Assembly: GCA_016718825.1 (NCBI GenBank)
Contig: JADKCL010000009.1
Span: forward strand, 164,840 to 228,839
Length of the DNA stretch: 64,000 nt
Reading direction: 5' to 3'
Origin: Bacteroidota bacterium
Lineage (GTDB): Bacteria > Bacteroidota > Bacteroidia > J057 > JADKCL01
This document shows, piece after piece, positions 53,897-62,931 of this stretch (its first letter is position 1; each line of letters starts with the position of its first letter). Below the pieces are notes generated by a model. The model was not told the DNA's origin and ran no database searches. It worked only from the letters and a program-made list of their open reading frames with translations. The translations under genes were made by a program, and so were the position numbers.

Positions 53897-55273
53897 TTAG
53901 TCAAAATCGGGATAGAGCAGGTATTTCTTACGCTTGACCTTGAACTTGTTCTGGGCATCCTGCCAAGTCGCATAAATGGCTTCGGGGGTCATTTTTTTCG
54001 CAAGCTGTGACTTCAGAATGCTGTTTCCGATCAGAATGTTGAAGCTCGGTTGGTACAAGGTTGCTGAAACACCGACGTTTTTGGATTCTTCGACGAAGTT
54101 GCTCAGCAACGACAATCCGGCGAGAAATAGTTCCTTTCCTTCCACTCTGTTCAAAAAGCGGATGCCATAACAAACCTGATCCTGAAAGTCAGGCGTGACG
54201 GCTTTGCCCGGGGTGGACCGCGGTGTAAATTTGATGTATTCGGCCTCCAAGCCATTGAGGGAAACCCTGCTAGGTTCAACGGCACCCAAAATCGAGTCAC
54301 GCTTCAACGAATTTTCATAGCCTTTGTGCCAAGGGGCGCCCAGAACCTCGAATGGCGTCGGGGTGCCACGGCCGACACTCACTTTCAAACCTTCAAACCA
54401 GCATAACATGGGATACAAATAGGCACTGTACTCGGTGCTGAGATTCGGCGAAGGCGGCAACCAGGTTAATCCTGTCTCATTCCAGCGCATCGCATGTTTG
54501 TAATCCTTGCAGCGCACCACGTCCACGACGCATTTTTGTCCGCCTGCCAGCCATCCTTCACCGTTGACCATCAAGGCGTATTCGCCGATCGTCATGCCGT
54601 GGGCAACCGGGACGGTGTGCATCCCGACAAAGGACTTCTGCGCCGCCTCCAAGACGGGTCCGTCGACATACCATCCATTGGGATTGGGGCGATCGAGGAT
54701 CAGCATCGGGATTTTTTGTTCCGCGCAGGCTTCCATCACATAGCTCATCGTCGAGATATAGGTGTAAAAACGCGCGCCGACGTCCTGAATGTCAAAAATC
54801 ACCAGGTCAATGCCTTTCAAATGCTCCGGTTTGGGCTTTTTGTTGGTTCCGAAGAGGGATACAATGCTGATGCCGGTGGATTTGTCGACGCTGTTGGCCA
54901 CGTGTGCTCCCGCATCTTGGTCACCTCGGAAGCCGTGCTCGGGGGCGAATACCTTCGCGATTTTGATGCCACGCCGGTGGAGGGTATCGACAAGGTGGAT
55001 GCCGGTTTTGCCCGCGCTGTCATTGACAAAGACACGACTGGTGTTGTTGGCGACGATGGCAATACGCTTGTTGACAAGGGTTTGCATGCGTTCCGTGATC
55101 AAGACTTCGGCGCCTGTGCGTACGCGTGCATCCGTGCCCGTGGTCACGAGTGTATCCAAAAGCGGAAGCTGCGGCTTGGTCGGAGTGTTTTTGTTGCATG
55201 CGCCGAGCCATAGCGTCGCAACCACCGTGAGAATAGAAAACATCATGGGTGCCAGAGGATTCTTTCGGGCCAT
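53897..55273 (-). CDS. namZ: NamZ-like exo-beta-N-acetylmuramidase (DUF1343) lipoprotein
   Basis: The start at 55273 gives a lipoprotein signal (VVATLWLGAC). The DUF1343 blocks are present: VANNTSR, FAPEHGFRGDQDAGAHV, FDIQDVGARFYTYISTM, LDRPNPNGWYVDGPVL, HGMTIGEYALM. NamZ proteins of Bacteroidota release N-acetylmuramic acid from peptidoglycan fragments. The length, about 458 residues, is near family norms. No MurNAc kinase or transporter genes are adjacent. Confidence 0.9.
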   Translation of the reverse strand: MARKNPLAPMMFSILTVVATLWLGACNKNTPTKPQLPLLDTLVTTGTDARVRTGAEVLITERMQTLVNKRIAIVANNTSRVFVNDSAGKTGIHLVDTLHRRGIKIAKVFAPEHGFRGDQDAGAHVANSVDKSTGISIVSLFGTNKKPKPEHLKGIDLVIFDIQDVGARFYTYISTMSYVMEACAEQKIPMLILDRPNPNGWYVDGPVLEAAQKSFVGMHTVPVAHGMTIGEYALMVNGEGWLAGGQKCVVDVVRCKDYKHAMRWNETGLTWLPPSPNLSTEYSAYLYPMLCWFEGLKVSVGRGTPTPFEVLGAPWHKGYENSLKRDSILGAVEPSRVSLNGLEAEYIKFTPRSTPGKAVTPDFQDQVCYGIRFLNRVEGKELFLAGLSLLSNFVEESKNVGVSATLYQPSFNILIGNSILKSQLAKKMTPEAIYATWQDAQNKFKVKRKKYLLYPDFD

Positions 55274-55361
55274 GCCGCGAATATACGTTTTCTCCAAGCG
55301 ATGGCAATGATCGTGCCAACTCACAAGATGTGGAAATCCTTGATTGTCGACGTTTTGCGAA

Positions 55362-56540
55362 TCAGAATTCTGCCGGGATTGGCGAGCCCATCTTGATCAT
55401 TGCCACACGGAACCCAATGCGTGAGCCGGACTGATTTTGGCCATGTCCCATTCGACTGCCTGACATTGCCGCATATTTATAATCCGCCCAACTGCCACCT
55501 TTGACGACGCGCTGCTCCGTTGTTTCCACGTTTTCAGGGCCGGATTGAAAAAGCTGTGGTCCGACCTGGCGGCCTGCCGGATTCCGAATTCCCTGGAAAT
55601 CAAGGTCGGACAGCGATTCCCGGCTATTGAATCGCATGACATCGAGACACCATTCGCTCACGTTGCCAGCCATATCATACAATCCGAATTCATTGGCAGC
55701 GAATGACTTTACCGGGGCGGTGTATTCGTAGTTGTCGCCAATGTAATCGCCGTGATCTGTTTTGATATTTGCCCGGAACCTGCCTTTTTCGTCCAAAACG
55801 GACCTGCCCGACCAAGGGTATAGCCGTCTGACACCTGTGGTTGTTTCTGTTTCCAAGGTGCGCGCCTTGGCTGCATATTCCCACTCCGCCTCGGTGGGAA
55901 GGCGATAGGCGGGTTGTAAAGGCTTTCCTTGCTTTGCGCGTTCGCGATTTTCATACTCGGTTAGCCATTGGCAATAGGCATTGGCTTGGTCCCAAGTTAC
56001 CCCGACGACAGGATAGGCGCTGAATGCATCGTGCCAGAAGTAGTTCTTCACCAAAGGATCATTGTATCCAAAGACAAAATCACGGGCCCAACACATCGAA
56101 TCCGGGAGCAAGCCAACTGCGCCCGCTTTTTGGATCAGGGGCTGCCAGGCTGCACGTTTCGTTTCCGCAGATGCCTTTTTTGCAGCCTTGAGCTTCGTTT
56201 CCAATCCCTTTCTCTCCTCCGAATTCAACAAGGAATCCAACAGGAAATAGCGGTACTGCGCATTCGTGATCTCGGTCTCAGACATGTAAAACGAGGCACA
56301 AGTGACCCGTCTTTCTGGGTTGTTGAATCCGGGAATTTCGCCGATCACCGTTTGATCCGCATTCATGGCGGTATAGGTCGAATCGTTACCTAAAAGGACC
56401 AGATAATAGTCCTTGACGGCAAATTGATAGCCGCCGCCGTGAATATGTGTGCCGCCTTCGATGAACTTGAGTGTGGGAATGTTCTGAGCGCCCAAAGCTG
56501 AAAATAAACTCAGGGCAAACAGCAGCAGCAAGTACCTCAT
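55362..56540 (-). CDS. FGE-sulfatase-domain secreted protein, GldJ/K-like
   Basis: The start at 56540 (MRYLLLLFALSLFSALGAQ) is chosen for its signal peptide; there is no lipobox Cys, unlike GldK and GldJ. The 392-residue product contains the formylglycine-generating-enzyme/SUMF1 fold: FYMSETEITNAQYRYFL, VVGVTWDQANAYCQWL, YRLPTEAEWEYAA, FGLYDMAGNVSEWC, VVKGGSWADYKYAA and GSRIGFRVA. These match GldK/GldJ of T9SS and many FGE-like proteins without that role. Catalytic Cys of true FGEs are not evident. Confidence 0.85.
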   Translation of the reverse strand: MRYLLLLFALSLFSALGAQNIPTLKFIEGGTHIHGGGYQFAVKDYYLVLLGNDSTYTAMNADQTVIGEIPGFNNPERRVTCASFYMSETEITNAQYRYFLLDSLLNSEERKGLETKLKAAKKASAETKRAAWQPLIQKAGAVGLLPDSMCWARDFVFGYNDPLVKNYFWHDAFSAYPVVGVTWDQANAYCQWLTEYENRERAKQGKPLQPAYRLPTEAEWEYAAKARTLETETTTGVRRLYPWSGRSVLDEKGRFRANIKTDHGDYIGDNYEYTAPVKSFAANEFGLYDMAGNVSEWCLDVMRFNSRESLSDLDFQGIRNPAGRQVGPQLFQSGPENVETTEQRVVKGGSWADYKYAAMSGSRMGHGQNQSGSRIGFRVAMIKMGSPIPAEF

Positions 56541-56603
56541 ATTTTGAACCGGTTGGAGTGAATTTGGACTAAGCAAATCCGGTTACAACCTGATTCGAAG
56601 TCC

Positions 56604-58205
56604 TTAACGCACAACGATGGCCTTTTGCGTCACTTGGCGATCACCCGCGGTAAGCGTGACAAAATAGGCAGCCGAGCGACGCATCGCCCCAAAATCCAGT
56701 GGCCAAGCCTGATCACCTTCCGAAAATTGCTGCTCGGCAGTGTAAAGGACCTTGCCATGTACATCAGATACCCGGAGCTTCACCAATTCTGGGCTGGACA
56801 AAGAGAAATTCACAACCGATTCGCCCAAGCTGGGATTCGGGAAAACGCGCATATTCATCGCATCCAGGCTATGGCCATTCAAGGCGTCGGTGGATACGGT
56901 TTTGTTGATGAATACCTTGAAAATCTGGCTGTTTGCGCTGCTTTGTGTTCCCGAGTTGATAAAAAAGATATTGGCTGCGGTGCTTGCAATGCCACCATAA
57001 ATATAGCCGACGAGCGTGCGTCCAACAGGTAGCGAATCCAATTTCAAGACATCGTTGCCATAACGCTCCAATGTTTCCACGGGAATAAACTCCGAGCTCG
57101 CGCCCAACAAGGCCGGCATTTCGACGGGCAATTTGTATTCTGCCATCACCCCGTTGGCATCGCGGGTTACGCGCGCGATCGTCTTGACAAACGGACAATT
57201 GTCGTCGCGCACCAAGGTGCCGAGGCTGTCAAAGTATTGCGCGATTCCGCCAAAAAACACGGTATGCATCTCATTGGCTGTACCAGAATACATTGGAAGT
57301 ACTGCGCAGTGATAGTGGTTGTAATACTGTGAAAACGCATTGTTGACGGCGTAACCGTTGCTGTCAATGTTCACACAATTCAGATAGGGAAGGTCAGCGC
57401 CGACTTGGAAAACGCCGGAAAATGCAGTCAAGCCTTCCTGACCATTGGGCAGGATTTGGGAAGCAACATTGTAGTCCCGGCGGTGCAGGTTCGTTGCATC
57501 GGTATGTCCCGGCAAATGCGTGACGCTCAGGTTGGTCCCGTCGTCGTTGATCTTAAACTTGCGAATGGCACTGGTATAGGTTTGCGTGTAAGTTGGATTC
57601 CCCATCGGGTTGTATCGCCCATCAAACCGCTGACCACCAACAAGGTAGTATGTGTCATAAACCATATCCAGATGTCCGCCTGTGACGGCAAATTCCGGAT
57701 CGGTCAATTGCCGGAAGTTTCCAGTAAAGCTAGCCCCATTGATTACAGCCTGAATCGTCGCCGGCACGTCGATCGCAGTCAGGTTATGGTAGGTGATGTG
57801 GTCAGCTGCCGTGGCGCTGTAGCCGTAGCCACCCACAACGTAGAGCATATCTCCCGTTTGTTGGAATTCCATGTTGGTCGAACTCAGTTGCTCTTGCAAA
57901 GACGTTGACAACGAGGTCAATGGCGCGCTCCAGCTTTGCATCGCCACAGGATCTACGACGATGATTTGATTGTTGTGGCCAAGCACGTCAAAGGAGGCAA
58001 AGGGTTGCCGGCGGTGCAAACCATCGAGTCTGCCGCCCAAAATCAGCCATTTTCCATCGTGCTGCCCATAGGCAAAGGATTGCAGTCCTCCCAAATTGGG
58101 GACATTCATCGCCTCGATTTCGACGCTGAAAGGCGCGTTCTGGGAAAATCCAAGATTCGCTGCGAAAACAAATAACATTGCCGTGTACAGTATTCTTCTC
58201 ATCAT
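56604..58205 (-). CDS. T9SS cargo with kelch-like propeller
   Basis: The ATG at 58205 (MMRRILYTAMLFVFAANLGF) gives a signal peptide; an upstream ATG at 58229 is possible. The body has kelch-like motifs with Gly-Gly turns (WLILGGRLDG, MLYVVGGYGYSA, YYLVGGQRFDG, TVFFGGIAQYF), each followed by a description-like beta strand. The type A sorting domain ends it (VFPNPSLGESVVNFSL, VSDVHGKVLYTAE, TQKAIVVR). About 533 residues. Ligand unknown. Confidence 0.85.
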   Translation of the reverse strand: MMRRILYTAMLFVFAANLGFSQNAPFSVEIEAMNVPNLGGLQSFAYGQHDGKWLILGGRLDGLHRRQPFASFDVLGHNNQIIVVDPVAMQSWSAPLTSLSTSLQEQLSSTNMEFQQTGDMLYVVGGYGYSATAADHITYHNLTAIDVPATIQAVINGASFTGNFRQLTDPEFAVTGGHLDMVYDTYYLVGGQRFDGRYNPMGNPTYTQTYTSAIRKFKINDDGTNLSVTHLPGHTDATNLHRRDYNVASQILPNGQEGLTAFSGVFQVGADLPYLNCVNIDSNGYAVNNAFSQYYNHYHCAVLPMYSGTANEMHTVFFGGIAQYFDSLGTLVRDDNCPFVKTIARVTRDANGVMAEYKLPVEMPALLGASSEFIPVETLERYGNDVLKLDSLPVGRTLVGYIYGGIASTAANIFFINSGTQSSANSQIFKVFINKTVSTDALNGHSLDAMNMRVFPNPSLGESVVNFSLSSPELVKLRVSDVHGKVLYTAEQQFSEGDQAWPLDFGAMRRSAAYFVTLTAGDRQVTQKAIVVR

Positions 58206-58579
58206 CGTCGATTTTTTAAGTTGAATCATCGGAGCAATCGATTGGAGCTTCTTTATCCGCTCTGTTACAAATTTCGACTTCTCGTTAGCCGCGAACAAGC
58301 ATTTGCCTTCCTGACAACGGTAACTTGGGTTACATCAAATCTTAAACGTGAGCATTCGATCAAATGGGATGCTTTTTTCTGGGAATCATCCTTACTGCGT
58401 CCAGGGATTGACAAAAGTCATGGTTCGAAGCGGAGACCCAGACCCTGAATTTGGCCGTTTGGCATTGCAAAATGACCGTTGCCGATCCAATTGTGACGAT
58501 CGTCCCTTCACGACAGTATTCTACTTCCGATGGCTTGATATTTGCTCTGAACCCAATAAATCCCTAAATCACGGGAGAA
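58206..58579. other. Divergent promoter region, no gene
   Basis: The 374 bases between the kelch-like cargo gene (-) and the STAS gene (+) hold no supported coding sequence. Both promoters should lie here, but no convincing pair was found. Confidence 0.5.
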
Positions 58580-58957
58580 ATGGAGAATGCTATGATTACG
58601 ATTGCACATCGACACCTTGCGGAAATTACCTTGCTAGACCTTGAAGGCCGAATGATCGGCGATGCCAGCAACCAATTTTTGGCGGTGGCTTCGACGACGA
58701 TTGTAGAAGGTGGCACACGCAAGATGGTGCTCAATCTTCAGCACCTAGATCAATGCGACTCCATGGGAATCAGTGCATTGCTCCGGATTCATACCTCCTT
58801 GAAAAATATGGATGGCGCATTGATTCTTTGCCAACTCAACGATCTAGTGACGAAGGTTTTTGCCTTGACTCATATCGACGAAGTCATGCACATCGTGGCG
58901 ACGGAAGAGGATGCCTTGGAAGAGTTGGGCGTGACCAGCGTGATTCATGGCGCCTGA
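58580..58957 (+). CDS. STAS-domain anti-anti-sigma-like protein
   Basis: A 125-residue single STAS fold with VLNLQHLDQCDSMGISALLR holding S61 at the phospho-acceptor position of SpoIIAA-type proteins. The STAS fold starts at about residue 6, so the ATG at 58592 may be used instead. Such proteins are switched by a HPK/PP2C pair; none is adjacent. The gene stands alone between minus-strand genes. Confidence 0.85.
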   Translation: MENAMITIAHRHLAEITLLDLEGRMIGDASNQFLAVASTTIVEGGTRKMVLNLQHLDQCDSMGISALLRIHTSLKNMDGALILCQLNDLVTKVFALTHIDEVMHIVATEEDALEELGVTSVIHGA

Positions 58958-58974
58958 ATCCGCCCGCTGACTGA

Positions 58975-60069
58975 TCACTTCGGGGCAATGCGCAGCATGA
59001 ACATCCCGACGATGAATCCGAGGAAGTTCGGGATCCAAACTGCAACCCATGCGGGATATTTGTCGCCCAAAATCGCTTGCCCGGTGACGACGAGAAGCAC
59101 GTAGATGAAGTTGATCACGAGGCCGATCCCGATTTGCAACGGTGTACCGCCGCGGCGTTTCTTCGTACTTACTGCAAAGCCGATGATCGTCAGAATGATC
59201 GCTGCAAAAGGGTAGGCAAATCGCCTGTATTTCTCCACGATCATCTCTTCGGCCAAGCCCGATCCGCGCACCTTTTCCAATTCGATGCTTCTGTAAAGCT
59301 CATTGAGCGGCATACTTTCCGCCCGCATTTCCTTGATATAAATGTCGTTGGGGGTGAGCAAAAAGGTCGTGTCCATCGATGCAATCCGCGTCAGGGATTC
59401 CTTGCCTTCTGAAAAAGAATGCACACTGACATTCTCCAATCGCCAGCTTTTCGATTCCTCCAACCATTTGATTTTCGTCGCATCCAGCTTCTTCAGCAAT
59501 TCCTGCTGATTCATGACCTCCATCGAAAAAAGGTAACCTTCGTTGATCCACTGATTGAAGGAGTAGATGTAAATGAAGGTCTCAATGCCTGTTTTTTCGT
59601 CGAATCCGATCTTTTTGTGGATGTTCGTATCCGTCATGACCGTCTTGCGCTTCAAGTATTGATACTCGAAGTCGATCCGTTGCTGATTGGCAATCGGGAC
59701 GATGTAGGCGTTGAGGTAAAAGGAAACACCGGCCAGGAAAATCGCCGTTGCGAGATAGGGCGCCAAAACGCGCCAGAAACTCACGCCTCCGGCCAACATG
59801 GCCACGATTTCGGTGTTGTTGGTGAGCCTCGAAGTGAAGTAGATGACCGCCAAAAAAATGCAGACCGGGGCAAGGAGGTTGCCGTAAAACAGCGCAAAAT
59901 TCCGGTAATAGCTGAAAATCAACAGGTCAATCGGCGGCTTGCGTTCGATAAAGTCATCGATCTTCTCGGCAACGTCAATCACGATCGACACCGCGAGAAT
60001 GATCATTACCATGAAGAAAAAGGTCCCCAGGAATTTGAAGATGATATATCGATCTAACTTGTTGAACAT
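58975..60069 (-). CDS. LptF/LptG-family LPS export permease
   Basis: The start at 60069 begins MFNKLDRYIIFKFLGTFFFM, typical of the YjgP/YjgQ family. About 364 residues with six predicted membrane helices (three N-terminal, three C-terminal) around a periplasmic beta-jellyroll (about 120-260). LptF and LptG with LptB form the transporter that moves lipopolysaccharide to the outer membrane. Whether this is F or G cannot be told from this sequence. It is 75 bases downstream of tgt in the same direction. Confidence 0.9.
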   Translation of the reverse strand: MFNKLDRYIIFKFLGTFFFMVMIILAVSIVIDVAEKIDDFIERKPPIDLLIFSYYRNFALFYGNLLAPVCIFLAVIYFTSRLTNNTEIVAMLAGGVSFWRVLAPYLATAIFLAGVSFYLNAYIVPIANQQRIDFEYQYLKRKTVMTDTNIHKKIGFDEKTGIETFIYIYSFNQWINEGYLFSMEVMNQQELLKKLDATKIKWLEESKSWRLENVSVHSFSEGKESLTRIASMDTTFLLTPNDIYIKEMRAESMPLNELYRSIELEKVRGSGLAEEMIVEKYRRFAYPFAAIILTIIGFAVSTKKRRGGTPLQIGIGLVINFIYVLLVVTGQAILGDKYPAWVAVWIPNFLGFIVGMFMLRIAPK

Positions 60070-60144
60070 CCTTGGGGCGAAGTTAGGAAATCTCCCTAGA
60101 CTTGGGATTCGCAAGCAAAAATTGTACCGACATGCGATTCATCC

Positions 60145-61275
60145 TTAAATCTTCGCGGTGATTTTCGGGAGAAGGAGCCGTTTCCATTCGGAGAAATCGC
60201 CTTCCAGAATGTGTTTCCGTGCCTCGCCGACCAGCCAGAGGTAAAAATGCAGGTTGTGGAGGCTCAAAATCGTCATCGCCAGCATTTCCTCGGCCTTGAA
60301 CAAATGCCGCACATAGGCTTTGGAGTAATACTGATCCGAAAACAGGTCGCTGTCGGGATCGAGTGGCGTGAAATCCATCTCGTACTTCTGATTGCGCATG
60401 TTGCGGATGCCTTCGCGCGTGAACATCATGCCGTGGCGCGCATTGCGCGTGGGCATCACGCAGTCAAACATGTCCACGCCGAGCGCGATGTTTTCGAGGA
60501 GGTTCTCCGGCGTACCTACGCCCATGAGGTAACGCGGTTTGTCTTGCGGCAAAATGCTGCAGCAAAGGTCGGTCATCTCATACATCAGTTCGGTGGGCTC
60601 ACCGACGCTCAGTCCGCCGATGGCGTTGCCGGGCAGGTCGAGGCTCGCGGTGAATTCGGCGGATCTTGTACGGTATTCGCGGTACATGCCGCCTTGCACG
60701 ATCGGGAACAGGGCCTGGGTATGCCCGTAGAGGCCTTCGGTCTCCATCCAGCGTGTTTTGCAGCGCTGCGCCCAGCGGTGGGTCAGCTCCATCGATTCGC
60801 GGGCATAACGTTCATCGCTCGGCCACGGCGGACATTCGTCGAGGACCATCATGATGTCCGAACCGATAATGCGTTGGGTGTCGACGACGTTTTCGGGGGT
60901 GAAGAGGTGCTTGGAGCCGTCGATATGGGACTTGAAGGTGGCGCCTTCCTCGCTCAATTTCCGCTGTGCTGCCAACGAAAAAACTTGATAACCACCGGAA
61001 TCCGTCAGAATAGGGCCATCCCAATGCATGAACTTGTGGAGGCCGCCTGCGGCTTGCATCACGGCATTTCCCGGACGCAGGTAAAGATGGTACGTGTTTC
61101 CGAGAATGATCTGCGCCTTGACATCGTCCCGCAAATGGTTTTGTTCGACCGCCTTGACCGAAGCCACGGTCCCGACCGGCATAAAAATCGGCGTCAGAAT
61201 CGTTCCGTGATCGGTTTCGAGCTTCCCCGCGCGGGCATGGGAGCCGCTGTCTTTCTTTTCGAGCGTAAATTTCAT
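60145..61275 (-). CDS. tgt: tRNA-guanine (queuine) transglycosylase
   Basis: A 376-residue enzyme with LTDSGGYQVFSLAA (catalytic Asp region), GGLSVGEPTELMYEM, and FDCVMPTRNARHGMMFT (nucleophile region). It exchanges G34 for preQ1 in tRNAs with GUN anticodons. The C-terminal zinc site of E. coli Tgt (CxCxxC plus His) is missing: the corresponding stretch reads LDPDSDLFSDQYYSKAYVRH, although the LHNLH block is kept. This zinc-less form occurs in Bacteroidota to my knowledge. Confidence 0.95.
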   Translation of the reverse strand: MKFTLEKKDSGSHARAGKLETDHGTILTPIFMPVGTVASVKAVEQNHLRDDVKAQIILGNTYHLYLRPGNAVMQAAGGLHKFMHWDGPILTDSGGYQVFSLAAQRKLSEEGATFKSHIDGSKHLFTPENVVDTQRIIGSDIMMVLDECPPWPSDERYARESMELTHRWAQRCKTRWMETEGLYGHTQALFPIVQGGMYREYRTRSAEFTASLDLPGNAIGGLSVGEPTELMYEMTDLCCSILPQDKPRYLMGVGTPENLLENIALGVDMFDCVMPTRNARHGMMFTREGIRNMRNQKYEMDFTPLDPDSDLFSDQYYSKAYVRHLFKAEEMLAMTILSLHNLHFYLWLVGEARKHILEGDFSEWKRLLLPKITAKI

Positions 61276-61428
61276 TGCCCGGCAAAGGTAGGGAGCAGGG
61301 GGGAGGGAAACAATTTTGGGAATGGGAGAGCGGAATGACGACTTGATCGTTGCGGAGATTACAGTCGTTCCCTTTCTTCACTCAATTGAATGTCAACGTT
61401 GAAAAGGCAACCGAGACGATAAATTTGC

Positions 61429-62199
61429 TTACTCATCCTGGGCATTTTCCTCCAATGCCTTTGAAATCTCATAGATTGCCGACAATATTCTATCCCTGTC
61501 AGAGTTTTCACCAGGACAACTGTGAATTGCCTGAATGATTTTAATGGTTGTTGACTTCAGCCCATTTCCCTTGATCACTGCATCCAATCAGAAACCCATC
61601 AAAACATAGGTCATAGCGAACGCGCAACGCAATGGTGTCTTGGTCTGCAAATGAAGTGTTTGGTCTTTGTCATGATTGTAGGCTTTAGGTTGGTTCAGCG
61701 CCGCACGAGTGAATCCTTTGGCAACTGAAACGTATGGGAAATGCCGATTGGCACTTCGGTCAAATACGAGGTCGCGGCAAAGCAAACGTCGAAAGCAGAA
61801 AGGCAAGATCGGTTGAATTCGGAGGTGTTTGAGCTTGTCGCGCCTGCTTTCCAGGAGAAACGCTAAAGGCAATGCCAAAAGTCCAAGCAGGTCCGATGGA
61901 TCCACCACGCGGTCGATTGTAATCCATGCATTTGCATTCCAGGTATCGATAAACGGCTGACTGAGGGATGATTTCCAAATAGCAAATAGAATGGCTGTCA
62001 ATACGAAGATGGCCTTCTTTTGCCTCGGGAACAACGCCGTGAAAAAAATGGGGAAAATGAAAAGCCCCGCGAAGTCCGACAATTTCCCGGTGAACCAATT
62101 TCCAAAATGTGCCTTTAAAACAAAGTCATTCACCAGCAGCAGGAAAAGTCCAGTCAAGAACCAGTAGCTGTTGATTAGATGGCTTTTATTTTTGAGCAT
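61429..62199 (-). pseudogene. Broken gene for a conserved Bacteroidota membrane protein
   Basis: The intact start (62199, MLKNKSHLINSYWFLTGLFL) leads into four or so hydrophobic segments. From about residue 126 the frame changes repeatedly: pieces in successive frames read LLSTFA, FAATSYLTEVPIGISHTFQL, LNQPKAYNHDKDQTLHLQ, DTIALRVRYDLCFDGFL and GLKSTTIKIIQAIHSCPGEN, ending NAQDE at a TAA at 61429. Together they give a sensible protein of about 255 residues, so at least five single-base indels separate this sequence from an intact gene. As read, only 61588-62199 is open (203 residues). Confidence 0.65.
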
Positions 62200-62560
62200 T
62201 GACCTTCCGTAACGATTTAGAGGAATGTGCCATTTTTTCTTTTCAGCGCGGGGGGGGAAGCGGGGGTAAATGTTTTCTCAAGGTGGCAGTGGGGAGGATG
62301 TTGGCCTTCACCTTGACAGGTATGTCAGCCGAGACGTTTCACGCCAACGATAAGTCGAAACTCAGGCTCCCTGTCATTGCTTTCTGCATTGGGCGTTCGT
62401 TGATCACCAACATCGCGCTATCTTTGATTCCTGATTTCCCAGAATTCATATAGTGCCCAAACGCTTCAGCCGTCTCCTTCCAAACCTCCCTGAAGTCCAT
62501 ACGAATTTCGCTGAAAAGTCGTCGATGAGCTTCAAGTGTCAGCTAGGTTCGACCAAGCGA
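62200..62560. other. Region without a supported intact gene
   Basis: Only a 53-codon minus-strand frame (62500 to 62339, MDFREVWKETAEAFGHYM) looks faintly coding; it may be the remnant of a gene. A G8 homopolymer lies at about 62250. Confidence 0.4.
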
Positions 62561-62815
62561 TCATGGGCGCCCAAACGTTGGCTCAAAGGTGAACTTCAGG
62601 GCGACATCTGTAAATCGCAATACATCGTCCCAGTCACAACTGTCGCTGATTTCGACGCCGTTCACTTGACGAGATTGCAAGTGCCAATCTTTGCCGGTCA
62701 GCAGTTCAAGGTTTTCAAAGTCCTTGGTTTTGTTGCAGGCGACCAATGCGAACAGCATGGTGAGAAAGGCAAATGCCGGAACAATTGATTTGAAATGGAG
62801 CGACTTCAGTTTCAT
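62561..62815 (-). CDS. Truncated lipocalin-like lipoprotein
   Basis: The ATG at 62815 begins a lipoprotein signal (FAFLTMLFALVAC). The mature part starts like short lipocalin-like Bacteroidota lipoproteins (LLTGKDWHLQSRQVNGVEIS, CDWDDVLRFT), then stops after 84 residues, well short of the usual 130-150. The rest is not recovered in one frame, so it is probably truncated by an indel. Confidence 0.55.
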   Translation of the reverse strand: MKLKSLHFKSIVPAFAFLTMLFALVACNKTKDFENLELLTGKDWHLQSRQVNGVEISDSCDWDDVLRFTDVALKFTFEPTFGRP

Positions 62816-62931
62816 GGGAATGATTTTTGAAGGTGAATTCGAAGGAAAAAACGTGTTCGCAAAGCCAATTGACATCCTCAGGCTGGAAAGCAGCGGATGG
62901 ATGAAGTAAAGATAGCGCGTCAGCGCCTCAG

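Noticed and set aside
58348..58644. 98-codon frame overlapping the STAS start
   Set aside because: It overlaps the STAS gene in another frame and has an unnatural composition.
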